A stretch of 64,000 bases of DNA from Gari tellinella (taxonomy: Eukaryota; Mollusca; Bivalvia; Cardiida; Psammobiidae), in NCBI GenBank assembly GCA_922989275.2, contig OV277863.1, positions 46,730,999-46,794,998 of the forward strand, given 5' to 3'. The translations under genes and the position numbers were made by a program. A model generated the notes under the pieces. The model saw only the letters and a list, made by a program, of their open reading frames with translations. It made no database searches and was not told the DNA's origin. This document shows, piece by piece, positions 63,944 through 64,000 of this stretch (its first letter is position 1; every line of letters starts with the position of its first letter).

Positions 63944-64000
63944 TTTACAGAGCAGAATACACTCTTGTGTTGCAAATAATGTAGACCCTGAAGAGAGGGA

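Overview
This window looks like animal, gene-poor, repeat-saturated nuclear DNA. There are no operons, no ribosome-binding sites and no long host reading frames. It is AT-rich and holds a LINE retrotransposon, a Penelope-like element (PLE), tRNA-like sequences, five families of tandem repeat and several dozen short DNA transposons (MITEs). The mix fits a mollusc, most likely a bivalve. That placement is an inference from the repeat style, not from a marker gene. I recognise no conserved host protein. The only recognisable protein coding is retroelement coding, and all of it is broken.

MITE families, named here by terminal inverted repeat (TIR) and target-site duplication (TSD): A (TA; CAGTGGAGAA), B (TA; CAGTAAAACCTCTC), F (TA; CAGTGCTCCCTC), C (TTAA; CCCTTTCCC), E (TTAA; CCCTTTCACTCTCAATGACG), G (TTAA; CCCATTTGTGCCC), D (6 bp; CAGGGCTGCC), J (8 bp; CAGGGCTCCAGATAAG), H (GGGGCCCGTTTTACTAAAC) and N (GAGCCGTGTCATGAC). 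By termini, A, B and F are Tc1/mariner- or pogo-like, C, E and G piggyBac-like, and D and J hAT-like. The main observation is that these unrelated families share two interchangeable central palindromes. Core 1 runs from GCAAACAG through GATCAGACGCCG, then the mirror image. It sits in A, E, F and G and, in altered form, in H and N. Core 2 runs from GCTTAAAGCAGG through GCAGAATGCGCC, then the mirror image. It sits in B, C and D.

Layout. 0-12 kb: a MITE field, a 146-bp near-perfect palindrome at 852-997 and a PLE endonuclease remnant at 8.9 kb. 12.1-13.3 kb: a 32-bp minisatellite. 15.1-15.7 kb: a 200-bp direct repeat. 17.4-21.1 kb: a minus-strand LINE with endonuclease and reverse transcriptase, broken by a frameshift and a changed catalytic residue, between short inverted repeats. 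23.7-24.8 kb: a GC-rich inverted-repeat element. 25.5-28.4 kb: a triplicated block with a clean TA insertion. 30.3-31.2 kb: exactly 20 copies of a 47-bp repeat. 31.4-45 kb: a dense MITE field with nested insertions. 47.1 kb: a large hairpin. 48.5-49.5 kb: a 54-bp array. 54.3-55.9 kb: a nearly complete PLE insertion with TSD, inverted terminal copies and tail. 57.3-57.8 kb: a 16/32-bp array. 59.7-61.1 kb: a 31-bp minisatellite split by an 844-bp TA element carrying two tRNA-like sequences. 62.4-63.3 kb: a diverged duplicated segment.

The elements act as parasites on one another, and several insertion orders can be read directly. No host pathway is visible.
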